Assembly (NCBI GenBank): GCA_928724745.1
Contig: CAKMXJ010000006.1
Span: forward strand, 806,001-870,000
Length of the DNA: 64,000 nucleotides
Source: Anthracocystis setariae
Taxonomy: Eukaryota; Basidiomycota; Ustilaginomycetes; Ustilaginales; Ustilaginaceae
Reading direction: 5' to 3'
The notes below the pieces were generated by a model. It was not told the origin of the DNA, did not search any database, and worked only from the letters and a program-made list of their open reading frames with translations. Of the stretch, positions 1-17,559 are shown piece after piece. The translations under genes and the position numbers were made by a program. The stretch's first letter is position 1. Each line of letters begins with the position of its first letter.

Positions 1-1075
1 GAAACATGCATCCCCTCTACCACAACTCCTGGCGCCTTCGGCTCGTGACAAGGGGTCGCACACAGTTCACGTACCCCGCGGGTTTGGCATTGAGGCTCGA
101 GCACGACGTACTTTCCCTCGCCGTCGCCGTCGTTGTCCTCGCCGCCCCTTTCCCCCCCTCTTCGCCGTCACTTTTCGCTTCGATCTGCGTATTCACCCTT
201 CTCTGCTCTTTGCGCTTCTGCAAATCCACCTTTTCGTCGGCCGTTGCTCATGGTTAGGCTGTTCTTGGCCGTGCATCACATCAACGTGAGACAAGCACCG
301 CATAGCATCTCTCGAGAATCATTCTGAGGTTTACTCCCTACTTTTCCCCATCCTTGCTTCCTCCTTTGCTCGAATGGCACACAATGGTCGCTTGAGCCGT
401 TGGCCTTACTCGTCATTGCCGGTAGAGTCGCTTATCCGCAAACTCCCCGAGATGAAACATTCAAGCCTCTCTGCGAGCCATGCTGCGCCCAATCGCACTA
501 ATTGACTCCAGCGCGTCGGCTCACGACTTTTCGTATGCCTGCCAATCAACGCACAGGCAGGTGTGACTCGTACACAACGCGAACGCTACTTGTCCCTCCT
601 CCTGAACACAGTTGATAGATCCCCACCCGAGCTACTGCAAGCGAAGAGGGCTGAGACAGGCTTCGTACGCTTGCGTCGCCAAGCGTGTTCTGCCTCTTTC
701 CAGAATTCTCCTCTCTACCGAAGTCTTTCATTACTCTTGCTTTGTAGGGGTGCTTGGCAAGATGCTCTCGTCCTCGTCCTCGGCTTGTTCTGGTATGGTC
801 ATGGACACTCTGCAAGGGAGAAATGCGTCTAAACTGATGGGTTCCCCCTCCGAACTCCTCACTCACGTTCGTCTGGCCTTCTCTGAAACAGAGAAAGAAA
901 CTCCGTCGTCGTCTCATGTCCACCCTTCTCTACGAATATAAAGTCACCAACCTCCTCCATCTTTCACCCCCCTTTTCCTCTTCTCTTCTCATCAACCCTC
1001 TCTCCCCTCCTCTCTCCCTCTGTAACTCTTTCGAGCCCCTTTCCTAGGCTCAGGCTTATTCCTTGATCGCCAAAG
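1..1075. other. Intergenic / promoter region of the repeat-protein gene
   Basis: No open frame here has recognisable protein character. The last 120 bases or so before the ATG at 1076 are strongly pyrimidine-rich (runs of CT and CCCC), typical of a fungal 5' leader. Nothing else was recognised. Confidence 0.5.
937..943 (+). promoter_or_regulatory. TATA box of the secreted repeat-protein gene
   Basis: TATAAAG lies about 135 bases upstream of the ATG at 1076 and is followed by a CT-rich stretch where transcription start sites commonly lie in fungi. The assignment rests on motif and spacing only. Confidence 0.45.
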
Positions 1076-3724
<2,649 letters not shown>

Positions 3725-4296
3725 ATCTGACCGCGCCCCTCGAGTAGCGTAGCATCGTCCTCATCGATTCGTTTTGTAGAAAGGGTGCGAGTTTAAAAGA
3801 GGAGAAGACGAGGAAGCTCGATCCGTTCTCGTTTACGGGCAAACCCCTGGAGGGTTGGCACCGGACGAAGAGGTACCGGCTTCCCTCAAATCCCAACCAA
3901 ACGAACACACTCCCTTTTCGTCCTCTCTCTTTTTTTTTTTTTCTTTCTCTCTCTTCTTTCTGTACAACAAACATACACTCGTTTCTTCTGCATTCTCACT
4001 AATATATGGCTCGATTTCTCGTTCAGTTTCTGCCAGGAAAGATTGTGATCGTGAGGTGAATTGGGTGGGAAATCCAACAGGTCGGGTTTGGAAGGAGGAA
4101 AAAAAGTCGAGACGATGCGTGGCGCTACTCACTGTTGATGCCAAGGACCTTGACAAACCGTGCCAGACAGCCGACAAAGACAGAAGCCCAAAGATGGCGA
4201 AACAAGTGATTCGATTTTTTTTTTTTTTTTGTTTTGATTTCTATCGGTGAGAGTAAAAGGTCTGTATCCATGCATGGCATCTGAGCTATGGGTAAA
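3725..4296. other. Convergent 3' intergenic region
   Basis: Spacer between the stop codons of the secreted repeat protein (+) and MET3 (-). It contains poly-T tracts near 3930 and 4215 and no supported gene. Confidence 0.5.
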
Positions 4297-7596
<3,300 letters not shown>

Positions 7597-7812
7597 TTAG
7601 TGATCCTTGCCGGTCTGCTTGCGTGCCTCCTCTTTGAGCTTCTCGATGTTGGAAGGATGTGTGATCGTGTCGAATGCCAAGTACACTGCAAACGCACCCA
7701 GTCCGAGACCGAAACCGGGGAACATGTTGCGAAGGAAGAAACGGTGCGAGAAGACTGGATGTTTACGCCATGCCTCGCGCTTGGCCCAAGGGTCACGGTA
7801 GAGCTGTGTCAT
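7597..7812 (-). CDS. Complex I B12 subunit (NDUFB3-like)
   Basis: 71 residues from the chosen ATG at 7812. An in-frame upstream ATG at 7839 would add nine residues, but MTQLYRDPWAKREAW matches the way family members begin. The DPWA…EAWR…HPVFS…MFPG block followed by a single hydrophobic segment (GFGLGLGAFAVYLAFD) is the NDUFB3/B12 signature: a small single-span accessory subunit of mitochondrial NADH:ubiquinone oxidoreductase in the membrane arm. The tail is charged and ends GKDH. Length fits the family. A 5' intron in the untranslated leader cannot be excluded. Confidence 0.85.
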   Translation of the reverse strand: MTQLYRDPWAKREAWRKHPVFSHRFFLRNMFPGFGLGLGAFAVYLAFDTITHPSNIEKLKEEARKQTGKDH

Positions 7813-9440
7813 TGTGGCGTTCGTCTGGAGGAAGAGCAAGGTGCTGAGCTAGCTTTGCAACGGGTGAGCAGGCGAGAGAGTATGCACGCGCAGTATCGTA
7901 AAGCATCGAGGGTGGTCGATGGAAGAGTAGCAGAAGAGAAAAGATGAGGATAGAGGGACGAAAATCGAGCGTCAGCGTCGATGCTCTAGCTTGGTTCACC
8001 TTGACATCCAAAGTGGACAGATCAATGCAGTCGAAGGCCTCCAGTGGTGTGAGAGGAAAGCAAGATGCTCAAGACAAAATGCAGGGTCGTCCTTAATCTA
8101 CAGATACCGTCTCGAATGCTCTCGATGCTAGAGTTGAATTTGTCGATGCGAGGCGGTGACTTCGATGCTATCCAGAGCCAATGCCAAGTCATGCACCTAC
8201 CTTTGATGTGATTGAGCCAGCTTGCAGTGATCGGGATGTAGCAGAAGGAGAGTGACGCCAATCAGTAGATGAGAAATGTCAATTGAATTGTGGAGCAGCA
8301 CGCCGATGGTTGCAGCTCCAAGCATTCGAGCTCAAGCACCTCCAAGCCCGGAACCGAATTTGTACGGCTCACTCGCGCGATATGTGATAGTCAATGGCAT
8401 CGCTTCAGGTAACATTGTTAGACTTTGCATTCATCTCACGACAAACGCGTTCGACCCGAGCTGCCGCGAGACGCATTCGGCGTCGGAAACCTCCTCCATC
8501 CTGTACAGCAGCACACTACAGTCACAGCACTGAACTTGTCCGGCGCGCTAAGCGATTTTGGCAGCAACTTCCTGCGTGGCTGCCTCATTTCATCTCGAGA
8601 CCAGCGCAAGTCAAGTCAAGTCAAGTCACGGCGGGCATGGACAAGTCACCATTTTTTATTTTATTTTTTTATTTTAATTTTAATTTTTATTTTCCCCTAA
8701 ACGCACAACCTCCACGCGTCGGTCTGTGTTGGCACAAAAAAGCCAAATGAGACACGACTCGACGCACTGTTTGGCGCTTTCGAGTTACTCTGAGCGCTAC
8801 TGTGCTGTACTCAGCTGTTGAAGGAAGAAAAAACAAAAGTGCTGGACCGGTGCATATTGAAATGGTGGCCACACTTCCCGTCAACCATCACTTGACTCGG
8901 CTCGGTCCCGTCTGCTTGCACTGTATGCAGCTCACCCACCCACATCTTCATCACTGACCACCACCACTTCCTTTTTGGCGTGCGTTGTTCCCTCGCTTGG
9001 CCCCTGTTCTTCCTTCTCCTTACTCGATCTCAACAAACGAGCCAGCTTGCGCGCTTCGGAACATCCTGCTTGCTACTAGTCTCCTTCGGGTCTTTCCTTT
9101 CAACTGCGGAGCAGGTCTCGGTAGAAGCGCAAGTCAGGGCTGCTAATATCACCATCCGCTCAAGCCGTCCCAACACATTCTCTTTGCTATCATATTCATC
9201 GTCAGATTTGGCCTCCAGCTAGACTCCAACTTCCAATCGAAGCGTGCGTCGCCTTAGCCTTAGCCATCCGCTGCATCCAACTTGGCCCCCACTCGCGCTT
9301 CATCGCTCGTACCGAAGCTCGCTGCCACTTGCGTTTCCCGCCTCCCAGCGTACCATTGGCTTTTCTCCTAGCTATCCACAGTAGCTCTTCTATTTCTCAT
9401 CAATCTTTTCCGGGACTCAACCTCACACATCTCTCCCATC
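7813..9440. other. Divergent intergenic region (complex I subunit / TOP1)
   Basis: About 1.6 kb shared upstream region of the complex I subunit gene (-) and TOP1 (+). It contains a short (TCAAG)n repeat near 8610-8628 and an AT-only stretch (T-runs broken by A) near 8651-8695. No supported gene was seen. Confidence 0.45.
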
Positions 9441-9842
9441 ATGGCCGCTGTCAACATCAAAGACGAGCCCATGCCATCATCTTTGGAGTCAAGCTCTAAC
9501 GGCAATGCCAAGCGTCCAGTCAAACCAAGCCTCTTTGGTGACAGCGACATCAGCTCCGATGACGACGACGACAAGCCCCTCGCCAAAAAGCCCAAGGTGG
9601 AGGACAGCGACGGCGACGGCGACAGCGACAGCGACGACTCGGATGTGCCCCTCACATCCGCCCTCTCATCTCAGAATGGCGCCAAAAAGGAGAACGGTGG
9701 TAGCAACAACGGCGACTCCGACTCAAGTTCGGACTCGGACGTGCCGCTCACAGCTACCATCAACAAGAGAAGTGACAGCGACTCTGACAATGCTGATGAT
9801 GATGACGACGATGAGGAAGAGGACGACAACGACGATGACGAT

Positions 9843-9875
<33 letters not shown>

Positions 9876-12557
9876 GATGACGACGACGACGATGATGACG
9901 ACGACGACAAGCCATTGAGCAAGTCTGCCAAATCGAATCGTAAACCACCTAAAACCATGTCCATCACCGGCTCTGGCGAGAAGAAGTGGGATGTCCTCGT
10001 TCACAAAGGTCCTCGCTTCCCGGACCCATATCAACCTCTGCCGAAAGATGTCAAGCTCAAGTACGATGGCAAGCCCGTCGACCTTTCGCCAGAGACCGAA
10101 GAGGTTGCCATGTTTTACGCCGTCAAGCTCGAAACACAACACGCTCAAAACGCCATCTTCAACCGTAACTTTTTCGACGATTTCAAAGCCGACCTCAAAA
10201 AGTACCCTCCTCGATGTGGCACGCAGATCAAATCGTTCGACAAGCTAGACTTCCGCGACATGTACAACTACTGGCGGTCTCTGAGGGATGCAGAGAATGA
10301 GCGCAAGAAGGGCTTGGCGCCCTCGGCACGAAAGCGCGAAATCGAAGCACGCAAGGCGGACGAGCTCCAGTGGAAGATCTGCTTGGTCGACGGTGTCGAG
10401 CAGAAGGTTGGCAACGTCAATGTCGAGCCTCCTGGCCTTTTCCTCGGTCGTGGTGCGCATCCAAAGGCAGGCAAAGTCAAGCGTCGCATTTCCCCCGGAG
10501 ATATCACCATCAACCACAGCGCCAAACACCCCGCACCCCAACCACCGGCAGGCATGGGCGACTGGGCTGAAGTGGTCGAAAAGAAGGACGTCACCTGGCT
10601 CGCATACTGGAAGGAGAACATCAACGGCCAGTACAAGTACGTTTTCCTCGACGCCACCTCCAACTTCAAGACCAACTCGGATCGCGAAAAGTTCGAAAAA
10701 GCACGAAAGCTCGATACGGTGGTCAAGCAGATCCGTCGTGATGTTAACAAGAACTTGAAGTCCAAGATTCGCCACGAACGTCAGATTGCCACCATTGTTT
10801 GGCTGATCGACAACTTCTCGCTCCGTGCAGGTAACGAGAAGGGTGAAGATGAGGCCGAGACGTACGGTGTCTGTTCGTTGCGTTGCGAGCATGCACAGAT
10901 CAAGATGCCCGACACGATCCATCTCGAGTTCTTGGGTAAGGACTCGATGAAGTTCGAAGAGGATCTCAAGATCACCAACCCGGACGTTTTCAAGAACATC
11001 GCCATGTTCCTCAAGACCAACGGTATGAAGGACAAGGCTGGCAACTTTGTCCGCAAAAAGCCTTCGGATCCCATCTTCTGTGCGCCCGTCGAATCGGCCG
11101 GAGGCAAGATGCAACCTCTTCAGCCCAACTCGGTCAACCAGTTCCTGTCCAAATACATGAAGGGTCTCTCTGCCAAAGTGTTCCGTACCTACAATGCGTC
11201 AGTCACCTTCCAGGGCCTGCTCGAGCAGACGGAGGAATGGATCAAGTCGCGCCCCACCGCATCTGAGCGCGAAATCAACCAGACCAACCTCCGTCTCGCC
11301 TACAACGAAGCAAATCGACAGGTGGCTATTCTATGTAACCATCAGAAGACGGTCAACCCTATGCTTCTCAACCGCAACCTCGAGCGTACACAGGACAAGA
11401 TCTTCCAGATTCGATACGAGATCATGAAGGAGCAACAGAAGATCCTGACTTTCCACAAGATCGGCGAGCTCAAGAAAGAGTACAAGGCCAAGGAGTTCCC
11501 ATTCATGAAGCAGTTTGACAAGATCATGGAGAAGCAGGAGCTAGATGCGGACAAGGTCCAGCAGTACGAGGAGCAGATGATCTCCGATAAGAAAGCCAAG
11601 CTCGAATCCACGTTCAAGCGTCAACAATCGGAGCTGCAGTATCAGCTCGAGCAGAAGGGCCTCGCTGCTGAGGATGGAAAGAAGAAGTCGAAGAAGGCCA
11701 AGGACGTCGAAGAAGAGGTCAGATCGTCCATCAAGGGTTTCAAGGACAAGAAGCAGGTCGACGAAGAACTCAAAGCGCTGAACGACACGGCCAAGCGTTT
11801 GGAGAAGGAGCGCAAGACCAACAAGTCGCAGGCGCCCAGTTGCAATTTCGCCAGCTCTGCCAAGAAGATCCTCAGCAAGCACGAGATGATCAAGAAGCAG
11901 GAGGCCGAGCTGGTCAACAAGAACAACACTTCCGATGTCGCGCTCAGCACTTCGAAGCTCAACTACATCGATCCGCGCATCACGTCGGCTTGGCTCAAGG
12001 AGTGGGACGAACGTCTGCAGGATATGGGACTGGGCAAGACGGCCGCGGGCAAGAAGAAGGTCAAGAAAGAGGAAGAGGAGGAAGACGTCAAACCCAAAAG
12101 GAAGGGCGCCAAGGCCGGCAAAAGCGGTGGCGCCAAGACAGGCGTCGCCAATTCGACGGGAGATAGCGAGAAGATGGAGCTGGGATTGCAAGTGATGAAC
12201 ATTTCCCAGTTCTTTGCCATGGGCTTGCAGAAGAAGTTCAAATGGGCTGCATCGGGCGACGATGGGCGCGACATTTCGTCGAAGTGGGTGTTTGTCAAGG
12301 ATGCTCAATCCAAGATGCGCAAGCTCGACTCTGCTGAACGCAAAGGCGGCAATGGAGGGTCATTTGCTGCCATGACGGACGCGGAGGTCGAGCCCAAAGC
12401 GAATGGAGTGATCAAGAAGCAAACTGCTGCGGACAAGAAGCTGGGAAAGCCTTTGAAGGTGGAGGATAAGGCGGTGGAGGAACATGGTGACAGCGATAGC
12501 ACGATGACGAGCGAAAGTGACAGCGATGACGACGACAAGCCGCTCGCTGCTGCCTGA
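9441..12557 (+). CDS. TOP1: DNA topoisomerase I (type IB)
   Basis: 1038 residues, one exon. It relaxes supercoils in the nucleus through a transient 3'-phosphotyrosyl bond. The first ~160 residues are a highly acidic low-complexity tail with Asp runs and Lys clusters. The core starts near KWDVLVHKGPRFPDPY (about residue 183). The active-site block LRAGNEKGEDEAETYG places a catalytic Arg at about residue 462, followed by the RTYNAS block. A basic coiled linker (about 660-800) leads to SKLNYIDPR, whose Tyr at about residue 842 is the predicted nucleophile. Unusually, about 196 residues follow the Tyr: a Lys/Glu-rich spacer, a conserved-looking stretch (MELGLQVMNISQFFAMGLQKKFKW…WVFVKD) and an acidic end. 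Animal enzymes end soon after the nucleophile. Confidence 0.96.
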
Positions 12558-12910
12558 AGGGGCCCACCACCCGGACACAGCGCTCGTTCTTTCGATCTTT
12601 TACCCTTTCGTATTCTTCCGATCTTTGCAACTGCTTGCTCTGAGTTAAGCCACACAGGCTCCAACACCATCATCAATTATGTATTCTATGGTAGTGAAAA
12701 TATAATCAAGCGTAGAGCGTCTCGACCCAAGGGGGACCGTTGCCAACATCCTGATCTCATATGACATAGCATAAAATTGTGATTCTTGTGTGAAGCGGTG
12801 TGGTGTGGTGTGGAGTGGAGTGTAGAGTAGAGTAGAGTCTAAAAGCATGCAGCTGAATTTAGAGATGTGGCTCAACCCTTGCGTACCGAGAAAAGCTGGA
12901 AAAAGAGAGG

Positions 12911-12995
<85 letters not shown>

Positions 12996-13268
12996 AACAC
13001 TGCCCCATTGTGCATGATCCTGCATGCGTGTGCGTTGAGAGGCTGAATTTTCTTTTCCGTTTTGTTTCTGGTTGGTTTGTGGAGGGCGGAAGGCTCAGTT
13101 TGGCTCGAGCTTGACCCGTGCATATGACAACCCTGACGCCCCTGAGCTCCACATCGCCGCGCATCCCTCCCGCATCCCTCCTCAACCCTTTTTCAGAGCT
13201 CCACATTCGCATTCTCACCTTTACATCCAACAGCATCGAGTCATTGACATTGATCAACATTCAGCACC
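12558..13268. other. Intergenic region between TOP1 and the RPEL gene
   Basis: TOP1 3' flank plus the RPEL-gene promoter. The main feature is a long GA microsatellite, about 270 bp upstream of the RPEL start codon. No gene seen. Confidence 0.5.
12906..12994. repeat. (GA)n microsatellite
   Basis: About 90 bases of nearly uninterrupted GA dinucleotides. It lies in the promoter region of the RPEL gene and could act as a polypurine/polypyrimidine element. Confidence 0.95.
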
Positions 13269-13847
13269 ATGAACCAAACCATCGACATTGCTACGATGCA
13301 CGCCGAACGTGCCGGCATCAACGATGAAGGTGCGATCAAGAGTCATCTTTCCGACCAGGACCGCGCCCGACTGGAGCGCTCGCTTGGTGACCGACCGGAC
13401 CGTCACGAACTGGAGGAGAAAAACATCCTAAAGCCCGGTAACGTTGCACCTTCGCTGCAAGCCAAACGAGACGAACTGCAAAAGTCGCAACTCGCGGACC
13501 GTCTCGAAGGTCGACTGGAACGTCGCCCCGAAAAGGATGATCTCGTCCACCGTGGAATTCTCAAGGATCAATCCGTGGCGCCCAGCCTTCAGGCCAAGCG
13601 GGATGAGCTGCAGAAGAGTCAGCTGACGGACAAATTGGAGGGTAGGCTGGAGAGGAGGCCGGAGAAGGATGAGCTGGTCAACCGAGGTATTTTGAAGGAT
13701 CAGTCTGTTGCACCAGCATTGCAAGGAAAGAAGGAGGAGCTCGAGAGGGCCAGGATCGGCGATCAGCTACAAAAGGAGCTAGGATCGAGACCCAACGTGG
13801 ATGCGTTGAGGCAGAAGGGAATCCTGCCGCACTCGGAGGACCTATAG
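13269..13847 (+). CDS. RPEL-repeat protein (predicted actin-binding)
   Basis: 192 residues, one exon. Four RPEL motifs (RPxxxEL/DL…IL) have their Arg at about residues 42, 86, 130 and 174, an exact 44-residue period. The linkers are near-identical (VAPSLQAKRDELQKSQL), so the protein is essentially one tandem array. RPEL motifs in MRTF and Phactr families bind G-actin, and by inference this is a cytoplasmic G-actin-binding or actin-sensing protein. There is no signal peptide, membrane segment or DNA-binding domain. The middle two repeats are the most alike, suggesting internal duplication. The function in fungi is not established. Confidence 0.85.
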   Translation: MNQTIDIATMHAERAGINDEGAIKSHLSDQDRARLERSLGDRPDRHELEEKNILKPGNVAPSLQAKRDELQKSQLADRLEGRLERRPEKDDLVHRGILKDQSVAPSLQAKRDELQKSQLTDKLEGRLERRPEKDELVNRGILKDQSVAPALQGKKEELERARIGDQLQKELGSRPNVDALRQKGILPHSEDL

Positions 13848-14487
13848 GCGGCAGGTTAGCCTTGGCCCAGACCTTGATGGTAGTGCTCGTTGATGTCGGT
13901 GAGCCAACCAGGTTGTGGACTTGTTGAATCGTTTCGCGTACGTGTTGGTATCCTTTCTCTTATGCTCCTCCTACTGTCCTGAATCGAGAATTGTCCCTAT
14001 TCAAGATTCCCTTTCAACCACGTTTGAGTGCCGTACTACTTCACAGCATACACCACAGCATTAAATACGGTGACGCAGTGAAAAGGATGTGCGAAACGCT
14101 AATGTAACACCGTGAATCCCTGCGCAAAATGGGTCACGCCATGCAATCGCACGTGAAATAGCCGCTGGCAGTTACGCTTGTCGGACGATTTGCATCGCTC
14201 GCTTCCTGCGCCTTGCCCAGAATAATGCAGTGAATAAAAATTCCACTGATTCGGCTCAAGTCAGGTAAATCGACTTCCGGTTGCACCGGCTTTGCTCTTT
14301 GCCACAAAAGCGGAGTCCAAGAACCTCGTCAAGACATTCGACTCAGCCCCTGCCACCTTTTCCACTTAACCTCATCTATCCATCGTCGTTCCCTTTCCAC
14401 ATCGACCTTTTCTCTATTCCGCCCGCCCTTTCGGCTCCCTCCGCTTCTTGAAGGCGATCTTGGGCGACTGCTCTTCACATCGCCAAC
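13848..14487. other. Intergenic region, PEX5 promoter
   Basis: 640 bp between tandem genes, ending in a pyrimidine-rich leader just before the PEX5 ATG. No gene recognised. Confidence 0.5.
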
Positions 14488-17058
14488 ATGTCGATGTCGG
14501 ACCTCGTCTCGGGAGGGGCTGGATGTGGGCCTTCTAACCCATTGCAGAACATCGGCAAACGCTTTGGGCACGACCGAGGCGCTCAGCAAGATTCGTTCAC
14601 TTCCGGGTCGTATCAGCAACAGGGAGCGCCAAGTTTCAGGTCGAATATCGGCGCAGGCTCGAGCCAGCAACAGCAAGCCGCTTTCTTCAACACTCCGGCT
14701 CAGCAACTTCCGTTTGTGCAGCAGAATCACGATGCCTTTGATGTATCTCAACTGAGAGGCAATTTGCCAAGTGGATCAAGAGCGCCTATGCAAACTCACG
14801 GTCGACCCCGTACACAACAGCCAGCGCCGACTATGGCCGACCTCGAGGCGAGCTTTCGACCTGCCTTCCAGAACAATGCTTCTGCGGCACACAGGGCTGC
14901 GCCAAGTGGATGGGCAACCGACTTTCTCAGCGCTGAAGCAGCGGGAAAAGCCCAGCTGCAACAACCTCAGCAGATGCAGAACGAACAGCAGCAGCAGCAG
15001 CATCATGCCATCCATACCAACGTCATCCCTATGGGGCTGAGGATGGGTGGAATGATGCCTATGCAATTCCAACCCAGTCCGATGCAAGAACACGTGCAGC
15101 ATCAGCCATTGCAAGTTACGCCGGCTCCTCAAGTGGATAATTCCAAGTGGGCTGAAGCTTTCACCGCTTTCGAAGCCTCCTCAAAATTTGCAGAAGCTCA
15201 ACCCCTGGTCCAACAGGCGAAACCGATTGACAAGGTGGATTACAACGATCCGCTAGAGAAAGATGAACTGGCCCGCACAGCAGGTCGACTGGTCTCATCC
15301 GTCGAGCATGACCAATCCGATAAATTCAAGCAGAGCAACTTTTTGGATCTCATGCGCAAGATTCGCGACAAGCAAGCCGGTATTCAGGGCGACAACATTG
15401 TCGAAACTTCCTCCATGCCTACTACGCTCGACAAAGGGAAAGCAAGGGAGACTCCTCAGACGCAGAACGAAGCTTACGTTTGGGCGAACCGGCTGGGTTC
15501 AACTCAGCTTCCGCCTACGGTGCAGAGGAATCTTCAGCAAAATCATGGATTGCAGTCGGCAATGACGCCAGAGCAAAGGGTGCAGCAGCAGGTGGACAAT
15601 CAGCAAGCCCTGAACGATCTCTGGGCGGAAGAAGATGCTCGATCGGCGGCAATCGAGAGGGAAGCAATGGCGAGTGCTTTTGTAGGAGATGGTGGGAATG
15701 TCGAGGAGAGAATGAGAGAGGATGATGCTGACGCCAGGGAATTTGAGAAGTACCAGAGACTGGGTGCGAATGTTCCTCATGCGAGCACCTTCAACAGAAG
15801 ATGGGAGGAAGACATGAACAGGGGGGCAGAAATGGAGGATGACGAGCTTGACTTTGTAGGCAGGAGGTGGGAGGGGACCAAGGGCAAGGGTTTGCCAAGT
15901 GCGCAGACGGCGGAATGGGATAAGTTGCAAAGCGATTGGGACAACTTCGAAGTCACATCGGCCGGAATCCGACCCGTCACCATGCCTCAGCGTGCGGAAA
16001 CTTCGACCATGCAGCCTGCTCCGAAGTACCGCTTCCTCAGTGACAACCCTTACGTGTCAACCACTCGCCATCACGCTGTTCATGCCGGTGGGTTCCCGGC
16101 TGGGCTCGAGTCGGTCTTGGAGAAGGAAGCCGCCGTGCAACAGGATCCCACCAACGCTTCCGCTTGGTACGACCTTGGTGTCAAGCAGCAAGAAAACGAA
16201 CGAGAAGTGCAAGCCATCGCTGCGCTGCGCAAGGCGCTCGATCTTGATGCTGATCTCAAAGATGCTTGGCTCGCGCTCGCTGTCAGCTACACCAACGAGA
16301 ATGACCGAACTGCTGCCTATGATGCCATCGAACAATGGATCGAGCGCAACGACAAGTACCGCGATGTGGTAGCTCGTGCTTCTGCCGAGTTTGCCAACTC
16401 GACGAGCGATCAGAGGAACAGGAGCGATTCCGTTTCGAGCAGCGGCACCAGCGCGACCGTCGTGGAGAAGCATTCTCGTCTCACTCATCTTTTGATTGCC
16501 ATGGTTAGGAGTGGTGGCGAGAAGGGCGAGATCGACGCCGACGTGCAGGTGGCTTTGGGCGTCATCTTTAATTCCAGCGAGGATTACGACAAGGCGGTGG
16601 ATTGCTTCTCGACGGCTCTGTCTGTGCGCCCTCAAGACTGGCTGTTGTACAATCGACTGGGTGCAACTCTGTCGAACTCTGGTCGTAGTGCCGAGGCGAT
16701 TCAGTACTACCACCATGCGCTCAATCTGCAGCCGGAATTTGTGCGTTGCCACTTCAACCTATCGATCTCGTGTCTCAACCTCAAGATGTATCAGGATGCG
16801 GCTGAGCACATCTACACTGCGCTGACGCTGCAGCAAGCTGAAGCGGAGACGTTGGGTATGGTTGGAGGCGATGCGAACTCGAGCGCAACGAGCGGAAGTC
16901 TGTGGGAGACATTCAGGGTGGCTTTGGAGCTGCTGAACCGAAGCGATCTGGCGGCTAAGTGTGCTACCAGGGATGTCAATGCTTTCGACCTCAGCGACTT
17001 TGTTGCGCCTATCCCGGCTAATGTGGGCAGAGTCGCCGAGGTTGGCTACGATTATTAA
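14488..17058 (+). CDS. PEX5: Peroxisomal PTS1 receptor PEX5 with PEX7-binding box
   Basis: 856 residues, one exon. It is a cycling cytosol-peroxisome receptor for C-terminal SKL-type signals. The N-terminus MSMSDLVSGGAGCGPSNPLQ contains the conserved Cys (C13) that is mono-ubiquitinated for export in this family. Gln-rich disordered sequence follows, with WxxxF-type PEX14/PEX13-binding motifs (for example WATDF at about 142 and WAEAF at about 221, plus several further Trp motifs). About residues 262-300 (LARTAGRLVSSV…FLDLMRKIRD) match the PEX7-binding box of Pex20 and long animal Pex5. From about residue 540 to the end there is a TPR array (ASAWYDLGVKQQENE…, DWLLYNRLGATLSNSG…) that would bind PTS1. 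This single protein probably serves both PTS1 and PTS2 import. Confidence 0.95.
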   Translation: MSMSDLVSGGAGCGPSNPLQNIGKRFGHDRGAQQDSFTSGSYQQQGAPSFRSNIGAGSSQQQQAAFFNTPAQQLPFVQQNHDAFDVSQLRGNLPSGSRAPMQTHGRPRTQQPAPTMADLEASFRPAFQNNASAAHRAAPSGWATDFLSAEAAGKAQLQQPQQMQNEQQQQQHHAIHTNVIPMGLRMGGMMPMQFQPSPMQEHVQHQPLQVTPAPQVDNSKWAEAFTAFEASSKFAEAQPLVQQAKPIDKVDYNDPLEKDELARTAGRLVSSVEHDQSDKFKQSNFLDLMRKIRDKQAGIQGDNIVETSSMPTTLDKGKARETPQTQNEAYVWANRLGSTQLPPTVQRNLQQNHGLQSAMTPEQRVQQQVDNQQALNDLWAEEDARSAAIEREAMASAFVGDGGNVEERMREDDADAREFEKYQRLGANVPHASTFNRRWEEDMNRGAEMEDDELDFVGRRWEGTKGKGLPSAQTAEWDKLQSDWDNFEVTSAGIRPVTMPQRAETSTMQPAPKYRFLSDNPYVSTTRHHAVHAGGFPAGLESVLEKEAAVQQDPTNASAWYDLGVKQQENEREVQAIAALRKALDLDADLKDAWLALAVSYTNENDRTAAYDAIEQWIERNDKYRDVVARASAEFANSTSDQRNRSDSVSSSGTSATVVEKHSRLTHLLIAMVRSGGEKGEIDADVQVALGVIFNSSEDYDKAVDCFSTALSVRPQDWLLYNRLGATLSNSGRSAEAIQYYHHALNLQPEFVRCHFNLSISCLNLKMYQDAAEHIYTALTLQQAEAETLGMVGGDANSSATSGSLWETFRVALELLNRSDLAAKCATRDVNAFDLSDFVAPIPANVGRVAEVGYDY

Positions 17059-17559
17059 GTCGATGTATGCGAATCGTCGTAACGTACTCTCAAATTTATG
17101 CTGTCAGTTGTCGATATGTCTGTTGTTGAATGTGGAAAGCCCAAACGTGCGAGGCTGAAGTCTAGGCGATTGGTGCGATGATGAAGGACGCAAGTTCGGG
17201 CAACCGCGCATGCATGGTTATGAACAACTGCAAAACCCCGATCACCTTGACGTGCAAGTCATGCGGCGAAACCGTGTGACACGATGGCGTTTTCCGTGCT
17301 GTTGTGCTCATTCAGATCCACTGTAGTGACTTGGGCAGGCTGGGAAACCCCACCGAACGGCTGGAAAGACTGTGCGATGGGGTGTCCAATTGGCGTCTCG
17401 AACCCACCGGCAAAGAGTGGCGAAAGACCCTGAGAGACTGGGAAATGGTGCCCACTTCATAGCTCAAGTTCATTTGTGTGGCAACCCTCACGCCATGGTA
17501 TGAAGCGATAAAAGCTACTTCTCTGAGATCCACCCCGCAGGTTTTGCTTTCTCACCTCC
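17059..17559. other. Intergenic region
   Basis: 500 bp between PEX5 and the protease gene. Nothing recognised. Confidence 0.5.
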
